A DNA stretch of 64,000 nt from Helichrysum umbraculigerum (taxonomy: Eukaryota; Streptophyta; Magnoliopsida; Asterales; Asteraceae). The notes under the pieces are model-generated. The model had not been told where the DNA came from. It saw only the letters and a list, made by a program, of their open reading frames with translations, and made no database searches. Both the position numbers and the translations under genes were made by a program. Positions 1-9,662 of this stretch are shown here, piece by piece; the stretch's first letter is position 1, and each line of letters begins with the position of its first letter. The stretch covers positions 10,309,001 through 10,373,000 of the forward strand of contig CATIUR010000006.1 in the NCBI GenBank assembly GCA_949592205.1, read 5' to 3'.

Positions 1-1604
1 ACAAACTCTTTCATGTCTTCAACAATCAGAAACTCCCCCATTGATATAGCATGGTCTTCAGAAAAATCTTGATGTCCAGATTCATGTGATTGACACACAT
101 TTATCATACAATAAGATCTGCTAACTCTGTGACCATTTCTCAATCATCAGCAGCTTCTCCAATAGAATTTTTCACAGTCTTTGAAGAATAACCGACATCC
201 TTTACATCTTCAATATTTGACTTTAACAAGATATGTGATATTTGTAGAAAATAACATAGAAATAAAATCTTTTTGTATTTTCTTTATAAATGAAAAGTAA
301 AGAATAAAGATTAAAATAAATTGGGGATTAGATTGTTTTAGGTCTGCTTAGAGATCATATCAGGCCAACATGCAATTATTAGCAAATAGTAAGTGTTATC
401 TCGATTATCAGTATATTTGTCCACTTTAAGTTTACTTAGCACATTTAAAGCACCTTTTATAAAAATTAGTTCAAGACGATCATCGGTATTGTTTGTCCAC
501 TTAAACATATTACATCCGTATCTGTGAGCTAACCTTTATTATTAGTATGAATATTAATTTTGTGAAACCTATTATATGATATACTGATAAACTTTAGTAA
601 AACACATAACGCTGCATATTTTACAGACAAGGTAGAGATTACAAGACCAAGTTTATCTCCGCTATCTCGTAACATACACTTGACCTTTAAATTTAGGCAT
701 ACATCAAACCTATTATGAAGATACTAGTGGCCCCAGATCTGTACTTAGTACAACAGAGGGTCCCTAGTATGAACAAAACAAGTTTGAGACTATTTGCATA
801 ACTAATGGATTCAGGTCTGTACGTTAGTACAACAATAGTCACCATTAGTTAAGCTAATAATCATATTATTACTATATGCCAATTTTGCACTTACATAATA
901 ATTATGACAGCATATGGTAGTACCTTCATTCATCAATTAAGACTTATGTCATACATCATATTACAGTTTTCACAAAGTAATAGACAAGTTTTAATATTAC
1001 TTCTTACTCACTCAGAGACCGGTGTGTATCATGCCTACCAATACATCATATGATGAAGCCAATGTTTATAAAAGCTGTTTTAAATATGCCAGATAAACCT
1101 ACTGACACATCCAAGATAAACCTTAAAATTTCCATTTTGTGCATGTCACCTGATGTACTATCATTTCCCAAGTTGTTTACAGAAACAATCCAATGTCTTT
1201 TCAAGAATTAAGAATTTTGCTGTTCACATTTCTGATCCAAATAATCAGAATTTTTAATTTTTTTAAAATTACTCCCCCTGAACAGCAAATTCTTTTCACA
1301 ATTCCATTTCAAAGGCAATCCCCTTAAACATTAAACTAATATTTTTGTATTTTTAATTTAACAAATTTCGCAACATTGCATATCTTTGATACTAAACAGT
1401 ACAAAAAATGGCTGTTGCATTACTAACAAATAAAAATAGATAAAATTTAAATAAGAGTTTCAAAATCACATATCACGTCAAATCAAATCCTTTTAACCAC
1501 ATTATACCACCTTGAAAACAACCTTCCAACAATATCCACATCCTTGCAGTCACAAAGATATTAGCTATCAAAAACCTGACTGCACCACCACAAACAACCA
1601 AACA
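1..1604 (-). mobile_element. Noncoding segment downstream of Copia gag (minus-strand element)
   Basis: This AT-rich stretch has no convincing ORF. It lies downstream, in minus-strand sense, of the broken Copia gag, where pol would be expected, so the element looks deleted or non-autonomous. Two purine-tract-like motifs read on the minus strand (G-rich tracts at about 31-39 and 1271-1279) resemble Copia polypurine tracts. No second copy of the 3943-4411 LTR is visible, so the 3' LTR is either off the window or lost. Two related hairpins at 721-770 and 800-850 lie here. Assignment to the same element is inferred from position only. Confidence 0.4.
721..850. repeat. Two tandem related stem-loops
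   Basis: The first hairpin has perfect 7-bp arms ATACTAG (721-727) and CTAGTAT (764-770). The second has perfect 9-bp arms AACTAATGG (800-808) and CCATTAGTT (842-850). Both loops contain a similar core (TCTGTAC, then TTAGTACAACA), so the two are diverged copies of one unit. The function is unknown. Confidence 0.6.
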
Positions 1605-3381
1605 TTAGATTTTATGGGACACCCAAGCCATGATAGACTTGGGTTGTCCACTATCATCCATAATCATCACATCCATGAGTTTAAGATATTTTAAAAACTC
1701 AGTTGATTTCATAGATGTGTTGTTTGTGGATTTTTGTTTCCAAACCTGCTTAAGTTCGGATGATTTGTTTTCAACAATGTTATGCTGTTGAACTTGAGTT
1801 CTACTAGGCACAACTTTGTTTACTCTAGCCATAGGTTTAGGAGAACAGGATGCACAACTTGATATAGGCAAACACGAACGACGCCTTGAAAAAGATTTTG
1901 AAAAAGAATTCCTAAAAGAGGAAGTTCTTGGCATCCCTCTACCAAACCTATCTAGGGATAATAACCTACAATCCCTAATGATATGGCCTTGTTGACCACA
2001 ACGAATTCCACAAAAGATTTATTCCAATGAGTTCCCTCAAATCGTTTCGGTGGAGGACAGTACACAGAACGTCTATTAACAGGAACATTTGTTGAACATG
2101 CACTCTTAGGTGAACATGTTAAAGTAGATGTTCCTGAGGTTGAGTTAGTGGATGTTGAACATTTATTATTTTCAGATTTATCAACAATTTTATCTTTCTT
2201 TAGATTCTTCACATATGACTGTGAATTATTTGAAGATTTATTTTAACATTTGAGGATTCATTGTCAACCTTAGCCTTGCCTTTGCATTTAAAACGTTCAT
2301 CATTTTCAGTTGTAATGATGAAATTTTCAGGTGTGACATTTATTTTCTCAACCTTAATGGTAGACTCTTCTGGTATATCTTCTACCACAACAACCTCCTC
2401 AACACTAACCGGAGGTTTACTTTCAGCTTTAACAAATGTAGGCCTAACAAGCTCGGCCTGTTTAACTTGCTCATTAACTGATGAATTAACAGATTTTGTG
2501 TCTACAGTTGAAGTAGTAGGCACAAAGTCTTTGATGGAATCCTTTGATGGCATAGGCAGATAGTCCTTAGGAGGAGGTACATGGTGATAACCAAGACCTG
2601 CCTTACTTTTGGGATATGTCCTTTGCGATTGAAGGATTTCATCAAACACCAAAGAGGATGTTGACAAATTTGAAAGCTTTCTTTTTAAGTCAACTACTTC
2701 AGCCTGTGAGTCAGCAAGGTCCTTTTTTATAATTTTCATTATATTCAAATAACTATCAATTTCGTCTTGCTGACTAAAATTTTTGGCTTTATATTCTTTT
2801 GTTTCTTCAAAAACAGCCTTTAACTTTTTATCAGAAACTTTCTCATTTTCTTTTAAAATTTTATTTGCCTCCATCAAGTTTTTAAGATCTGAATTGAGGC
2901 GTTCATTATCCTCCCTGTATCTGTTAACACAATCTGTTAATTTCATACAAGATAAGCATTCAAAAGAATTTGAACCAAACCCATGTATTTGAGCCTCGAA
3001 TGCATTGTTTTGATGCTCTTTTTCAGTCTCTTTTTCCTTTTTATATCCACCGCAGCGCTTTTCGAGGGCAACCCAAAGATTATATGCATTATTGTGATGC
3101 TTAAACAACTTTAAGATCTCCATCGATAAAGACTTTTGAATTGTTATGAGAGTTTTCCGTTCATCATCCAATGCTTTGTGTTCTTCGATTGTCATTGATA
3201 TATATGGTTTTTCAATTTTTGTTCCTTCAATGACTGGCCTTTCATATCTCTCAAGTAATGGTATCCACATGTCTGGATCGTTAGAAGAGATGAAAGCCTC
3301 GAAACTTCTTCTCCAGCTTGAGTAGTCAGTATTTTGTGTGAACATCGGAGACTTATTACAGACACTTTGTAGAAATGACAT
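1605..3381 (-). pseudogene. gag: Copia-type gag (UBN2 family), broken by two frameshifts
   Basis: This is the nucleocapsid/capsid precursor of a Copia retrotransposon. The longest open part (3381 to 2209, 390 codons) begins with a UBN2-like gag domain (about residues 15-110, including WRRSFEAF and YNLWVALEKRCGG). A long coiled coil follows (about 140-245). The frame breaks near 2225-2260 and continues in another frame (2212-1952), then breaks again near 2010-2025. Beyond that lies a zinc-knuckle-like stretch (C, C, GH, RDC) with one residue too many between the first two cysteines. The reading then continues to 1605, ending before any protease motif. The start was chosen as the first ATG after the leader repeats. 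It is about the length of long Asteraceae-style Copia gags; family recognition is from motifs only. Confidence 0.8.
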
Positions 3382-3430
3382 CTTAAAATAAGAAATTTAG
3401 TGAAACACAAACACCCAAGAGCGAGTTTTC

Positions 3431-3462
3431 AAAAAAAAAAAAAAATTTTTTTTTTTTTTTTT
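3431..3462. repeat. A15-T17 homopolymer palindrome
   Basis: A run of 15 A is followed directly by 17 T, just upstream of the Copia gag start on the minus strand. It can fold into a perfect snap-back. Lengths of such runs are prone to sequencing error. Confidence 0.8.
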
Positions 3463-3702
3463 AGAGACACTAGGGAAGTGTCGCTATGTAAGTGTCGCTA
3501 CACTAGGGAAGTGTCGCTATTCTATACTTAGCCAAAATCTGAGCAACAAAGAAGTGTCGCTATGGAAGTGTCGCTATGTAAGTGTCGCTACACTAGGGAA
3601 GTGTCGCTATTCTATACTTGGCCAAAATCTGAGCAACAAAGAAGTGTCGCTATGGAAGTGTCGCTATGTAAGTGTCGCTACACTAGGGAAGTGTCGCTAG
3701 AT
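3463..3702 (-). repeat. Copia leader: 90-bp tandem repeat built of AGTGTCGCTA units
   Basis: The unit with the landmark TCTATACTT-GCCAAAATCTGAG occurs at 3521 and again at 3611, giving a 90-bp period. Within each unit the short word AGTGTCGCTA recurs several times, and a last partial copy ends near 3699. The same word and its complement (AGCGACACT) occur in this element's own LTR at 4202-4270. The array fills the untranslated leader between PBS and gag. Confidence 0.85.
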
Positions 3703-3926
3703 CGCGGCAGGAAACCCTAAAAACCCTAATTTTCGTAAAAATTCGATACCCTAACGATTTTCGACGAACGAAACACCAAAATTCTCAAAAAATAACTTCT
3801 GAAATGATCTAAGCTATCCCCAATGATCAAAAACGAACTAAAACATGTAAATCGCGCACGTACCTTCGTTTTTAACCCCGAAAAACGCTCAAAATACGAT
3901 CTGAAACCGTTGAATCCCTGATTCAC

Positions 3927-3939
3927 GGCTCTGATACCA
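3927..3939 (-). other. Primer binding site, initiator tRNA-Met type (Copia element)
   Basis: The minus strand reads TGGTATCAGAGCC, the usual plant tRNA-iMet PBS, three bases inside the LTR end at 3943. This fixes the element's orientation as minus. Confidence 0.93.
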
Positions 3940-3942
3940 CTT

Positions 3943-4411
3943 TGTAGGCTCCCGATACGGACCTAATCGGATCGATATCTCGATTGCAAGAGCGGAAATC
4001 AAACAAACGAGTATTGAACGTATTAATCGAATCGAACAACCACACCCACGATTCTCTATAAGCTTTCGTATATATTAACAATTGAAGAATATTGCTTACA
4101 ATCACCAATACACTCTACCTCTGCTCTCTCCACGCCTCACAAAAATGTCTAACCTAAAAATGAACCCTAAGTGTCTATTTATACTTTCCATTTACCCTAT
4201 TGGAGACACTAGCCGGCTACTAGCGACACTAGTTAAGTGTCGCTATAGCAACACTGGCTAAGTGTCGCCCTTTAACACTTGTATATTTTCGTATTAAATT
4301 TTTTGTTTACATACTCAAATATACAAACCTAACACTTAACAAACTCAGACTAATTGACTTTAACAAGTACATATGTTTGACCAACTGACTGACACACAAA
4401 ATGCACCAACA
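3943..4411 (-). mobile_element. 5' LTR of the minus-strand Copia element
   Basis: This 469-bp LTR reads on the minus strand from TGTTGGTGCATT to GAGCCTACA, with TG...CA ends. It lies directly beside the PBS. It interrupts the C-terminal part of the acidic ORF to its right, so the Copia element inserted into the Ty3/gypsy element at 4412. The candidate TSD begins at 4412 (TACCT); its partner is outside the window. AGTGTCGCT-type words match the leader array. Confidence 0.88.
4175..4183 (-). promoter_or_regulatory. TATA box of the Copia LTR
   Basis: TATAAATAG on the minus strand, within the LTR and upstream of the PBS. It is a likely core promoter for the element's transcript. Confidence 0.6.
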
Positions 4412-5404
4412 TACCTCTTGCAACTCAGTTATTTGCCCATGCCCAATGTTAGACTTCACCATTCCTCCACTAAAAATTGATTCTACCACCAATTCATCGG
4501 GGGGTTTCGGTTCTTTCAACAAAACACACTCATAATTGCATAGCAAAGAATGAGACATCAAACCTATGGGTGCCTCCTTGATTGAAGAAATGGTACATAT
4601 TTGATCATCAACCTTTGACAATTCACATTCACCATTCAAATGAGATGATATTTGGACCATAGACTCTCCATTGCTTTTGAGTTCATCTAACTCGCCACCA
4701 CCTATTTCAGTTTGTACATGTGTGCCACTAACTCGATATAAATTTCCAAATTCTGCATATAGGAAGAGATCATCTCCAACTCCTTTCTCCACTAGCTTAT
4801 CTAACTCATGATCACTTATCCCAAGCAGTTCTTGTAACTCCATTATATCGGCATCATCGTCAACAATTTCGTCCTTAGTCACTTCATGCTCTAGCATGTA
4901 TGAATCCTGCAAAACAATTTGTGAAGTTTCATGAGTGTAATTAGTGACTTCATTCTCTTCTTCCACCTCATCCATTTCGTCTTCACTATCATCCTGAAAA
5001 ACAAAGTTAGAAGAATATGGAACATCAATGTTAGAATAATAATCATTACACTCAATAGCCTCAACATTATCCAAATGCTCGGTTGCATTGGTGTATGTAT
5101 CATATGACCTTTCTTGACCAAACTCTATATTCCAATAAAAAATGTCATCCCATTCTCTACTTTGCCTCTCCGTTTGCTCTATCGCCCCTTTCAACAACCG
5201 TTCAAGATTTGACATTTCCGGTTGCTCCATCTCTTTGGTGATTGAAGGTTCATCATTCAAAGATTTTGATTGATAAGGTTGGTTCCATTCATCTTGGTAG
5301 TGTCTTGGTGGTGCACACCTTTCGCGTGATATCATTGGCACATCATTATAATCACTCTTTTCACATAAAGGTTTGTAACCTTTATGATTTGAGTAATATG
5401 ACAT
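4307..5404 (-). pseudogene. Acidic ORF of unknown function in a Ty3/gypsy leader, truncated by the Copia insertion
   Basis: I do not recognise this protein. It starts about 200 bp downstream of a tRNA-Asp-type PBS, so it holds the first-ORF place of a minus-strand LTR element. It is rich in acidic residues, with a near-continuous D/E tract (about residues 140-153: DDSEDEMDEVEEEN). It has no zinc knuckle, no gag motif, no signal peptide and no membrane segment that I can see. A short helix-prone segment (about 66-80) precedes the acidic part. The element-derived reading stops at 4412; the last 35 codons to 4307 are read from the inserted Copia LTR and are artefactual. Some Tat/Ogre elements have an extra ORF before gag, and this could be one. 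It could also be cargo of a non-autonomous element. Confidence 0.55.
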
Positions 5405-5600
5405 TGATGCTAAATCACAAATCTGCTACAAACATCAAGACTAAAAAACGGTAAAACGTAACCACTCAACACAAAATAAACAAACATTGAAAATATATAC
5501 ACTAATAATAACTAAAACTCTTAAAGTAACTTTTCTGGAAATAAATTCCAGAAAAAGGGTCAATTAATTACACTCGAATCAAACTCTTAATCAATATCAT

Positions 5601-5618
5601 TCCCCGGCAGCGACGCCA
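5601..5618 (-). other. Primer binding site, tRNA-Asp type (minus-strand Ty3/gypsy)
   Basis: The minus strand reads TGGCGTCGCTGCCGGGGA, close to the complement of a plant tRNA-Asp 3' end and to the Athila PBS at 11223. It lies a few bases from an LTR end with CACATCA at 5625. Confidence 0.85.
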
Positions 5619-6030
5619 AAAACTTGATGTGTTAAATCTAGTTATAAAAATTTATCGTTGTTTAGTAAACCAAAAAGTAACGAGCTAGACCTATACACAA
5701 CCGGGCAGTGGACCCTGTCGAGTGGTAGTATAGTTTGGTAAGTTTGGGTTCGAACACAGGGAATGTGAGTTTAAGAATTATATTCAAGTGCAAGTAATTT
5801 ATACAGAAAAGTAAATGTGGGGTTTTTGTGACCGAGTTGTCACGTTGCTTAAAAACTACAATTTTAGTTAATCTAGGCAGGTGGACTCTGAAGAGTCTGA
5901 TTAATTGTTTGGAAATTTCAAATATTAAAAACAAAGCTTGCTTGGATTATTTCGCTAGTGATTTTAGGGTGTAGAGTTATAGCCGGTTATACTATATGCC
6001 AAGGGTAATATTCATCAAACATAAGCTCAA

Positions 6031-6463
6031 CGTTCGCTAAGACCTATCGTTCAACTTAAATTAACAAACCTATGATTTAATCAAGTAACGGACGTTCGCC
6101 ATGGTTACAAACTTGCACCATTTAGCTAAATCATTTGACACATTCCAAAGTTACGTTCGCAACTTTGTTCAATTGTTTATAGACAAATAATCAATAGTAA
6201 TTCACTAGATTGAAAACGTTCGCTATATCAATTAGTAAATTACCAAATGGCCAAATTCTAGAGATTAAGCTCAATCACACAAGGTTCTCCGATTAAACAT
6301 AAATTTAGATTTTTGTGAGTTTGCAAATCATCCACAGGACAAACATTCGCTATAATCGCTAACTTGTTTGTAATTAACTAGTTGTTGTTACAATTATCAA
6401 ATGCTTTGTTCCACAAATGACAAACAACTATTTAGGTATTTTTTATAAGAAACAAACGTTCGC
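6031..6463. repeat. CGTTCGC words at about 62-bp spacing
   Basis: CGTTCGC or a one-base variant occurs at 6031, 6093, 6154, 6217, 6344 and 6457. The first four are 61-63 bp apart and the gap to the fifth is about twice that, as if one copy had decayed. Sequence between the words is not obviously repeated. Confidence 0.6.
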
Positions 6464-6900
6464 TATAATCGCTTAGTTAAAATGCCAAAAGTTTCATAAC
6501 AACAACAACAACCTAAACACATACAAATTCTTGGATGATTCACAAACTCAAACATAAATTAACACCAAAAATATAACACCCCTAGTCACTAGTTAGTTCA
6601 TCCAAACAAGCACAATAATCTAGCCACTAATCAACATAACAACAAGATAAACACATGAAATAAGAGAAATCAAAGTAAACATAATTATAATCGAATAAAG
6701 ATGCAAACCGAGTGATTACAATGTTCGGATGATGATTCTTGTGACCAAAAGAGTTAAAATGATGAGAGACTTTTTAGATGATGAAAAATGGCTCCAAGAA
6801 CCATGAAAATCGCCCTTGGGGGCTGCTAGGTCGAGATGATGATAAGTTAGGTGAGTCCAAGATATTAAAAGCAAAATTTTGACTTTTCTGGACGGGGGAT

Positions 6901-7033
6901 GAATCCGGCGGATTCTTCTTGAATCCGGCGGATTCAATGGGATTCGACCTACACGTGGCAGTGACACAAGTCGACCTGATCTGGCATTAATGGAGATTGA
7001 ATCCGGCGGATTCAATAAGAATCCGGCGGATTC
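6901..7033. repeat. Four copies of the near-palindrome GAATCCGGCGGATTC in two spaced pairs
   Basis: Exact 15-bp copies start at 6901, 6921, 6999 and 7019. Each pair is spaced by exactly 20 bp start to start, and the two pairs are 98 bp apart. Position inside an LTR suggests a binding-site cluster; this is inference. Confidence 0.85.
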
Positions 7034-7184
7034 TGTTTGTTTGGCCATATTTCTGATTTTGCTTCCACATTGCTCCATTTCTGCTTGTTCTTTATCAATC
7101 TTTATGTTTTTACCTGAAATGAGTTTTTCAGCCAATTAAGTACCAAAAGTTCAAGTAAATACACAAAAACAATAACAAAATTAA

Positions 7185-7226
7185 TGATATCGCTAAAGAT
7201 AAACTTATACAAAATGAGCGATATCA
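7185..7226. repeat. Hairpin with 10-bp perfect arms
   Basis: TGATATCGCT (7185-7194) and AGCGATATCA (7217-7226) are perfect inverted repeats with a 22-bp loop. It may lie near the unresolved LTR boundary. Confidence 0.55.
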
Positions 7227-7966
7227 ATATATAAGTACAACGACAACGAAAACTACAGTAGCAGCAACATAACAACAACACAACCTAATATATCAACACC
7301 ACAACAACAACAACATCGTCATAACAAACTAACAACACCATCGTCATAACAAACTAATACTAGCATATGGATATAAGATGAAAAATGGAATTACAACTAC
7401 CCATGATTGACCCGGCCCGCATGCAAGTATATATTTAACCAAGCAACCCAAATGCCATGACTTTGGTTGAATTAATTAACCATTTTTAAAACACTTAAGT
7501 CATGCAAGTACTCCGAAGTAGCTAAACATGCCCAACAAACCTTCTCAACCTATATTAGTAAGTACAAAGGTTTAGCCATTGAAGGCAAGCCAACTTTTAG
7601 AAATGATGACCAACCAGCTTTGGAATTGCAAGTTCAACTAGCTTTGGAAGTTCATGATCACCCAGCTCAGAGGTTCTAGTTCACCCAGCTCAAAGTGTTA
7701 TATTTCACCCAGCTCAGAGAGTTCTAGTTCACCCAGCTCTGCTGCACTGAACATTGATTTTCTTTTAAAAAAAGTCTAATTGTTTGAAGAGATCCAAATT
7801 ACTTACGTTTTTCAATAACCAGGCCAAGTCACATGCTTAACATGTGTGTATGGTTATCTCGTAGAAAAAGGTTTGCTCAAGGAGGATTCTTTACTCCAAT
7901 TAGCTACATATTATAATGGATGGAGCAAAACATATTTCTGAAGGAAATATCATATATGATTATTGG
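7227..7966. other. Noncoding stretch with CAA-rich tract and short imperfect repeats
   Basis: No gene is seen. 7240-7350 is rich in CAACAA and repeats CATCGTCATAACAAACTAA. At about 7665-7740 the phrase TTCACCCAGCTC recurs three times with AGAG- or AAAG-containing spacers, a small imperfect tandem repeat. The rest is AT-rich and unremarkable. Confidence 0.5.
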
Positions 7967-8612
7967 GTGAGGTTCAAATGAAAATGAGATTTTTGATGAG
8001 AATAGAGGAACCAACCAGAACATGCCATGTGTCACAAAACCCACTTTCCTCCACATTTTTAAAACTTAAATAGCTTCCAATTAATAAGTCGAAAAATCAT
8101 AAAAATTACACCATAAAAATCAACATTTTTTTCTCTTCGATTTACCATCTCACAAGGTATACTTTCGACGAATTTTATTTTTTGGGTTTTACAAAATTAG
8201 TAACACATGTGTTAGTTGCTGGTAACACATGTGTTAGTTTCTGGTAACACATGTATTAGAAGCTGGTAACACATGTGTTACTCGTTGGTAACATATGTGT
8301 TACTCGAAGGTAACACATGTGTTACTCGGTGGTAACACATGTGTTACCAGCTTCTAACACATGTGTTACTCATTTTCAAAATCCACAAAAAAAAAAAAAA
8401 AAAAGTTCGTCGAAAGTATACCTTGTCACATCTCTAATCGAAGAGAATAAAACGCTGATTTTTATGGTGCAATTTTTATAATTTTTTTACTTACCGTTTG
8501 AGAGATATTTAATTTTTAAAAATGTTGAGGAGAGAGAGTAAAGTGACATGTGGCAAATTCATGTTGGTTCTCTCATTCTAACCCAAAGTTGTTGTACTCA
8601 TTTGAACCTTAC
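7967..8612. mobile_element. Foldback (MITE-like) element with about 200-bp inverted repeats
   Basis: The left arm (from GGTTCAAATG at 7971) and the right arm (ending CATTTGAACC near 8608) are inverted copies for about 200 bp. Matching landmarks include AACCAACC, CATTTTTAAAA, CACCATAAAAATCA, TCTCTTCGATT and AAGGTATACTTTCGACGAA. No transposase is encoded. The termini resemble Mutator-like MITE ends of plants, but I could not identify a clear 9-bp TSD. The loop is the 22-bp repeat array. Confidence 0.8.
8201..8376. repeat. Eight 22-bp tandem repeats centred on TAACACATGTGTTA
   Basis: Copies start at 8201, 8223, 8245, 8267, 8289, 8311, 8333 and 8355, an exact 22-bp period. The 14-bp core is a perfect palindrome, with one-base changes in the third and fifth copies; the 8-bp linkers vary. 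It occupies the apex of the foldback element. Confidence 0.95.
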
Positions 8613-8673
8613 TATATTATAATTATTATTATATCATATTATAATTAATAATCATAACTATAATAATATAGAT

Positions 8674-8699
8674 ACACACACACACACACACACACACAC

Positions 8700-8767
<68 letters not shown>
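8674..8767. repeat. (AC)n then (TA)n microsatellite
   Basis: AC dinucleotides from 8674 to 8700 are followed by a long TA run to about 8765. The Athila element begins six bases later. Confidence 0.95.
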
Positions 8768-8768
<1 letters not shown>

Positions 8769-8772
8769 AGTG
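8768..8772. other. Left TSD (TAGTG) of the Athila element
   Basis: TAGTG directly precedes the LTR and recurs directly after the far LTR at 22292-22296, as expected for integrase-mediated insertion. Confidence 0.93.
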
Positions 8773-9267
8773 TGATGTGACGTAAAAAGTCATGTTTTTA
8801 GAAGCTTTATTCCTCACATTTTGGACCTTCCTTTAGTGAAAACATTTCAAAACATTGATTATTTATTAAAATTCACTAAAGTGGTTCAAAAGTAGACGTT
8901 GTGGTAAAAATCACTGAAAACACTCTGAAACCGCACAAAACACAACATTTTAATACAAGCCGATTCCTCCGACCTCATTTTCCTGTCAAGGCACACCTCC
9001 TAACTTCTATCATCTGTCATATAGGTAAAATCGAGACGGAAAAATCTGGAATCAAGTGAAATGGCCAAAGGACGGAGAAAACACTGCACTTTCAGAGCCA
9101 CTAAAAGTCATTTCGGCTTTGCCTGAGTTCTACATACCCAATTTCTATGAGATTGGCATCATTAGAAGCGTAACGGAATTACGAAACCACAGGCGAAAGA
9201 ATCAGGTCAAACGGACGCGTAACGAAGGAGATACAGACGTTTTAAGCAACGAACGAAATCAGACGGA

Positions 9268-9375
9268 GACCGTATCGGCCTCAGGCACCGTATACGGCCC
9301 TTGTAAGACCGTATACGGCCTACTACACACCGTATATGGCCCTTACAAGGCCGTATACGGCCCCCTGCCCCGTAT
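9268..9375. repeat. Cluster of CGTATACGGCC palindromic words in the Athila LTR
   Basis: CCGTATACGGCC or a one-base variant occurs five to six times in about 100 bp, including the perfect 14-bp palindrome GGCCGTATACGGCC. The cluster lies 60-170 bp upstream of the TATA box. The 3' LTR has the same cluster at about 20340-20440, with two of the mutated copies intact there. Confidence 0.85.
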
Positions 9376-9436
9376 CGTGCTTCGTTTGCTTGTACGTGCT
9401 GCTTCGTGAGTTGTACGCGCGATTTGATGCTTTACC

Positions 9437-9444
9437 TATAAATA
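9437..9444 (+). promoter_or_regulatory. TATA box of the Athila 5' LTR
   Basis: TATAAATA, followed by pyrimidine-rich CTCTCTC tracts (about 9500-9560) typical of plant core promoters. The 3' LTR copy is at 20514-20521. Confidence 0.75.
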
Positions 9445-9656
9445 GTGGACTCCCCTCACACTTCAACCACACCAATTTTCTCATTTCATTTCTTCCTTAC
9501 ACTTTCTCTCTCACACACATCACTCTCTCTAGTTTCTCTCTCTAGAGATTTTCTCTCTCTAGAATTGAGCTAGTTAGAGAGCTAGTTAGGTAGAGGTAGC
9601 TTTTAGCTTTTGTACGGAGTCACTCCAAGACATTGTATTCGCGAAGATCTGTCTGT

Positions 9657-9662
9657 AATAAA
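9657..9662 (+). terminator. Candidate poly(A) signal AATAAA in the Athila LTR
   Basis: It lies about 215 bp after the TATA box. The functional counterpart is the 3' LTR copy at 20734-20739. Confidence 0.45.

Larger units (their letters stand above)
5625..7140 (-). mobile_element. LTR of the minus-strand Ty3/gypsy element (distal boundary not resolved)
   Basis: The proximal end is set by the PBS; on the plus strand the LTR begins TGATGTGTTAAATC. The distal end could not be fixed because the partner LTR is not in the window, so the right coordinate is approximate. It contains six CGTTCGC-type words about 62 bp apart (6031-6463) and four copies of GAATCCGGCGGATTC (6901-7033). An ORF across 6716-7135 merely reads through these motifs and is not considered a gene. 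Confidence 0.6.

Noticed and set aside
3712..3732. AAACCCTAAAAACCCTAA, telomere-like
   Set aside because: Only two units; telo-box-like words are common in plant leaders and do not indicate telomeric DNA.
5690..5760. tRNA-like segment with GGTTCGAAC (B-box) after TGGTAGTATAG
   Set aside because: No acceptor stem or anticodon arm can be formed; it is internal to an LTR.
6716..7135. 139-codon minus-strand ORF
   Set aside because: It reads through the GAATCCGGCGGATTC boxes, giving repeated NPPDS peptides; no domain.
8201..8376. Regular short repeats resembling a CRISPR array
   Set aside because: The repeat plus linker period is only 22 bp, the linkers are 8 bp, and it is the loop of a eukaryotic foldback element.
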